From positions 61,632-125,631 of the forward strand of contig NZ_RJTM01000072.1 of the NCBI RefSeq assembly GCF_003725735.1: a DNA stretch of 64,000 nt, read 5' to 3'. The translations under genes and the position numbers were made by a program. This stretch comes from Sinomicrobium pectinilyticum. GTDB lineage: Bacteria; Bacteroidota; Bacteroidia; Flavobacteriales; Flavobacteriaceae. The notes below the pieces were generated by a model that worked only from the letters and a program-made list of their open reading frames with translations, was not told where the DNA came from and searched no databases. Shown piece by piece: positions 60,728 to 64,000 of this stretch (its first letter is position 1; each line of letters opens with the position of its first letter).

Positions 60728-63022
60728 GTGCAAAAACTAAAAAATCTAAACTGCCTGGGTATCATTTTAATGATATGCTATACGCTGAACGGCCAGACCG
60801 CTTCGGACGTTAATGAACCTGTCGACTATGTGAACCCGTTAATGGGAACGGACTCTGATTATTCGCTTTCCAGTGGAAATGTTTATCCCTCCATTGCCAT
60901 GCCCTGGGGGATGAATTTCTGGACGCCGCAAACCGGGGAAAACGGAAACGGGTGGACATACATGTATACTGCCAGGAAAATAAGGGGCTTTAAACAAACA
61001 CATCAGCCTTCGCCCTGGATGAACGATTACGGACAATTCTCCATAATGCCCGTTACCGGGAAGCTCCATTTTACGGAAGAAGAACGGCAAAGCTGGTTTT
61101 CCCATAAGGCGGAAAAAGCCACTCCGTACTATTACAGGGTTTATCTGGCCGATCATGATGTCACTACCGAAATTACCCCTACCGAACGTGCGGCCCGGTT
61201 CCGCTTTACCTTTCCGGAAAATGACTCCTATATAGTAGTTGATGCCTTTGATAAAGGTTCTTATGTAAAGATTATTCCCGAAGAACAAAAGATCATAGGA
61301 TATACCACCAGGAACAGCGGAGGTGTTCCGGAGAATTTTAAGAATTACTTTGTCATAGTGTTTGACAAAGCTTTTGAAATGAACAAGACCTTCCGCGATT
61401 CCGTCCTGACCGATAATTTAATATCCGAATCGGATCATGCAGGGGCTGTCATCGGATTCAGGACAACTAAAGGAGAACAGGTTAATGCCAGAGTGGCCTC
61501 TTCCTTTATCAGCTTTGAACAGGCCGAGAGGAACCTGGAAGAAACCGGGACGCTGGATTTCGACCGGTTAAAAGAAAAGGGAAGAGATATGTGGAACAGG
61601 GAATTGAAGAGAATTACAGTGGAAGGGGGGACTACGGACCAGTACAGGACCTTTTATTCCTGCCTTTACCGCAGTTTGCTTTTCCCAAGAAAATTTTATG
61701 AATATGACAAAGACGGGAATGTAGTGCATTACAGCCCTTATAACGGAGAAGTACGCCCCGGTTATATGTTTACCGATACGGGCTTCTGGGATACTTTCAG
61801 AGCACTGTTCCCGTTCCTTAACTTAATGTATCCCGACCTGAATGAAAAAATGCAGGAAGGTCTTCTCAATGCCTATAACGAGAGCGGATGGCTTCCGGAA
61901 TGGGCCAGCCCGGGACTCAGGAATATTATGATCGGCAATAATTCTGCCTCCATTGTTTCCGAAGCTTACCTGAAAAATAAGGAAAATTATCAATATGATA
62001 TCGAGACTTTGTATGAAGCACTGGCTCACGGTGCAAATAACGAAGGTCCCGTGACGGCGGTCGGACGTGCAGGAGTGAAGTATTACAATACCCTCGGATA
62101 TGTACCTGCCGATGTGGATATACGGCAGAATGTTTCCAGGACCCTGGAATATGCTTATGATGATTTTGCCATTTATCAACTGGCCAAGGCTTTAAAAAGA
62201 CCGAAAAAAGAAATTGAACTGTACCGGGAACGGAGTCTGAACTACAGGAAAGTTTACGACCCGGAAACCGGGTTTATGCGGGGGAAACTGCAGAATGGTG
62301 AATTTGTGAAAGAATTCGATCCCATTCAATGGGGACGGGATTTTACCGAGGGTAACAGCATGCATTATACATGGTCGGTATTTCACGATATACAGGGACT
62401 GATTGACCTGATGGGAGGTAAAGACGCCTTTATTCGCCAGCTGGATACCGTGTTTACCACACCTTCCACTATAACACCTCGCAAAGGAGGAGGTATTATT
62501 CACGAAATGAGAGAAATGCAGGTGGCCGGTATGGGACAATACGCACATGGTAATCAGCCCATACAGCACATGATCTACCTGTATAATTATGCCGGACAGC
62601 CCTGGAAGACCCAGTATTGGGTGCGGGAGACCATGAACAGGATGTACTGGCCAACACCGGACGGATATTGCGGTGATGAGGACAACGGACAAACATCTGC
62701 CTGGTATGTGTTCTCCGCCTTGGGCTTTTATCCCGTTACCCCGGCCACGGATCAATATGTTCTGGGTGCTCCTTTATTTAAAAAAGCGACACTGAAACTG
62801 GAAAACGGTAATGAAATAATTATCAATGCCCCGGATAATTCCGCGGATAACAGGTATATCCGGCATATGCGTCTCAACAACAAAACATATGACAAAAACT
62901 ATCTGAGCCATAAAGAGCTCATGAAGGGAAGTGTTATCGATCTGGAAATGGGAGCGGAACCGGATACAAAAAGGGGAACGGAAGAAAAGGATTTCCCGTT
63001 CTCCCTGTCCAATGAAATGTAA
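60728..63022 (+). CDS. GH92 alpha-mannosidase
   Basis: The frame has no suitable ATG; GTG gives a signal peptide (QKLKNLNCLGIILMICYTLN) and the complete family N-terminus, so GTG is the chosen start. The 764-residue enzyme has GH92 blocks: VDYVNPLMGTDSDYSLSSGN, AMPWGMNFWTPQTGENGNGW, TDTGFWDTFRALFPFLNLMY, GNNSASIVSEAYLKN, GNSMHYTWSVFHDIQGLIDL, GNQPIQHMIYLYNYAGQPWK and YCGDEDNGQTSAWYVFSALG. These calcium-dependent exo-enzymes remove alpha-linked mannose with inversion. It defines the locus as an alpha-mannan or N-glycan PUL. Confidence 0.95.
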   Translation: MQKLKNLNCLGIILMICYTLNGQTASDVNEPVDYVNPLMGTDSDYSLSSGNVYPSIAMPWGMNFWTPQTGENGNGWTYMYTARKIRGFKQTHQPSPWMNDYGQFSIMPVTGKLHFTEEERQSWFSHKAEKATPYYYRVYLADHDVTTEITPTERAARFRFTFPENDSYIVVDAFDKGSYVKIIPEEQKIIGYTTRNSGGVPENFKNYFVIVFDKAFEMNKTFRDSVLTDNLISESDHAGAVIGFRTTKGEQVNARVASSFISFEQAERNLEETGTLDFDRLKEKGRDMWNRELKRITVEGGTTDQYRTFYSCLYRSLLFPRKFYEYDKDGNVVHYSPYNGEVRPGYMFTDTGFWDTFRALFPFLNLMYPDLNEKMQEGLLNAYNESGWLPEWASPGLRNIMIGNNSASIVSEAYLKNKENYQYDIETLYEALAHGANNEGPVTAVGRAGVKYYNTLGYVPADVDIRQNVSRTLEYAYDDFAIYQLAKALKRPKKEIELYRERSLNYRKVYDPETGFMRGKLQNGEFVKEFDPIQWGRDFTEGNSMHYTWSVFHDIQGLIDLMGGKDAFIRQLDTVFTTPSTITPRKGGGIIHEMREMQVAGMGQYAHGNQPIQHMIYLYNYAGQPWKTQYWVRETMNRMYWPTPDGYCGDEDNGQTSAWYVFSALGFYPVTPATDQYVLGAPLFKKATLKLENGNEIIINAPDNSADNRYIRHMRLNNKTYDKNYLSHKELMKGSVIDLEMGAEPDTKRGTEEKDFPFSLSNEM

Positions 63023-63111
63023 TTTCGGATAACGACGATCATAGAACGACCGATTCGACAAAAAAACGGAAAACGTAACATCAGGTTTTGAACACTGAAA
63101 AAACATTGACA

Positions 63112-63777
63112 ATGAAAAAAATCATAAGTACTGTAATGCTGATTATTGTTGTGGCCCCTGTGATGGCACAGACAGAAGAAGTTATCAGCAAAAAAGGAAA
63201 AACCCTGATCTTTGCCAGTGAAGATCCCGGGCTCGGTAATAAGGTCAGGTCCGGTCTCATTAAGACCTTCTTTAAAGTTTACCCCAAACTGGCAAAAGAT
63301 TTCAATCCGGAAACAGCGGATACCGTTTTTGTCAAGATAGACACGGCATACGATGGTGTGGCTTATGCACATAACGGTAAGGTAACCATAAGTTCGGAAT
63401 GGTTGAAGAAAAAACCGGGAGATACAGATGTTATAACCCATGAGGTGATGCATCTTGTTCAGAATTATCCCCCGGATAGTGGCCCGGGCTGGTTAACGGA
63501 GGGTATTGCAGATTATGTACGGTATGTATACGGAGTAGATAACAAACAAGCAGGCTGGTCTTTACCGGAGTACCGGGAAGGGAACCATTACAAAGATAGC
63601 TACCGGGTGACAGCCAGGTTTTTGGTATGGTTAACCAGACATTACAATAAAAATATCGTATCTGTGCTGGATAAAAATATGCGAAATAAAACCTATACCC
63701 CCGGTTTGTGGCAAACCTGCACAACCCGCTCCCTGGATGAGCTTTGGGCAGAATATCAGAGAGCCCCGGCACTTTAA
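63112..63777 (+). CDS. Secreted basic-secretory-protein-like metallopeptidase
   Basis: I start at the ATG of MKKIISTVMLIIVVAPVMAQ because it begins a signal peptide; a frame extension uses a TTG codon. The 221-residue protein has TDVITHEVMHLVQNYP (zinc-type HExxH) followed by GWLTEGIADYVRYVYG and a helical C-terminus (DSYRVTARFLVWLTRHYNKN, SLDELWAEY). This matches the basic secretory protein family, related to metzincin-like peptidases. Its position 89 bp after GH92 suggests it opens the protein part of mannosylated glycoproteins. Confidence 0.9.
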   Translation: MKKIISTVMLIIVVAPVMAQTEEVISKKGKTLIFASEDPGLGNKVRSGLIKTFFKVYPKLAKDFNPETADTVFVKIDTAYDGVAYAHNGKVTISSEWLKKKPGDTDVITHEVMHLVQNYPPDSGPGWLTEGIADYVRYVYGVDNKQAGWSLPEYREGNHYKDSYRVTARFLVWLTRHYNKNIVSVLDKNMRNKTYTPGLWQTCTTRSLDELWAEYQRAPAL

Positions 63778-63849
63778 AACAGGTGGGATTATACACAGAG
63801 AGGAGTTACTGTATTCCTCTTTGTTTACAAAATCCGGAGATAATATTTT

Positions 63850-63969
63850 ATGAAATGAGCCATAACGGTTTGAGTTGATAGTCCCGATCCCGATAATCCC
63901 GGTAACTATCGGGATCGGGACTATCGGGACGAAATGTCTAATGGCGAATTACATCTGACCAATTAAAAA
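63850..63969. repeat. Dispersed palindromic repeat, family A copy 2
   Basis: It matches the repeat at 38306-38426 over about 120 bp. Its core is a perfect 19-bp inverted repeat, GATAGTCCCGATCCCGATA (63877-63895) and TATCGGGATCGGGACTATC (63907-63925), with an 11-nt loop. It lies after the last plus-strand gene and may also serve as its terminator. Confidence 0.82.
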
Positions 63970-64000
63970 CAATTGCGAAGCACATCAGCGAACACCATTA

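Noticed and set aside
63112..63777. Astacin or other classical metzincin
   Set aside because: The HEVMH is present, but the full HExxHxxGxxH motif is not; the basic secretory protein family fits better.

Overview
The window comes from a Bacteroidota chromosome, almost certainly a Flavobacteriia-type marine or soil heterotroph. The evidence is SusC/SusD pairs, lipoproteins with typical lipoboxes, flavobacterial AraC regulators, promoter-like TAnnTTTG boxes and AT-rich spacers. I saw no rRNA, tRNA, CRISPR array, insertion sequence or prophage genes.

Layout. (1) 1-4.2 kb: the 5' part of a SusC-type receiver gene and a lipoprotein metallophosphoesterase on the minus strand, divergent from a DeoR regulator and a stand-alone FabF-type ketosynthase. 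(2) 4.3-14.7 kb: an aldehyde dehydrogenase, small proteins, a SemiSWEET, a stress-type SDR, a large KatE catalase, the paired TIGR02587/TIGR02588-type membrane proteins, an ABC1/UbiB kinase and a dodecin. (3) 14.8-27.4 kb: a compact minus-strand run of 12 genes that looks like an uncharacterised glycoconjugate pathway. It has UDP-glucuronate decarboxylase-like and rhamnose-4-epimerase-like enzymes, four glycosyltransferases (three CgeB-like), a TIGR04290-like methyltransferase, a Gfo/Idh oxidoreductase, a medium-chain dehydrogenase, a glycoside hydrolase fused to a nucleotide-sugar epimerase, and an SDR. (4) 28-45 kb: stress and housekeeping accessory genes: formaldehyde dehydrogenase-like ADH, manganese catalase, two SPW membrane proteins, a 16-cysteine copper-storage-like protein, SurE, a lipid kinase, DUF2267, DUF2071, DUF421, a DUF892 ferritin-like protein, a CsbD-like protein, a general-stress FMN-binding protein, and a regulator pair made of a degenerate receiver and an AraC protein. 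(5) 45.3-49.1 kb: a three-gene operon of a DUF1704 zinc metallopeptidase, a glutathione-synthetase-like ATP-grasp ligase and an aspartoacylase-like deacylase. (6) 49.3-54.5 kb: a FAD-Rieske oxidoreductase, an AraC regulator with a SnoaL-like and an AhpD-like protein, and a secreted protein of unknown function. (7) 54.6-63.8 kb: a polysaccharide utilisation locus with a LacI regulator, SusC, SusD, a GH92 alpha-mannosidase and a secreted basic-secretory-protein peptidase, which points to alpha-mannan or glycoprotein N-glycans.

The middle 40 kb looks like a stress-survival island: two unrelated catalases, several proteins that recur in general stress regulons, and a sugar-modification operon that may make a protective surface or storage glycan. 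That link is inferred from gene proximity. The spacers carry palindromic dispersed repeats (related copies near 38.3 and 63.9 kb; another family near 30.9, 40.6 and possibly 42.9 kb) and a 21-bp minisatellite at 43.0 kb. The best candidates for an undescribed system are the 12-gene glycoconjugate operon, with its hydrolase-epimerase fusion, and the DUF1704/ATP-grasp/deacylase operon.
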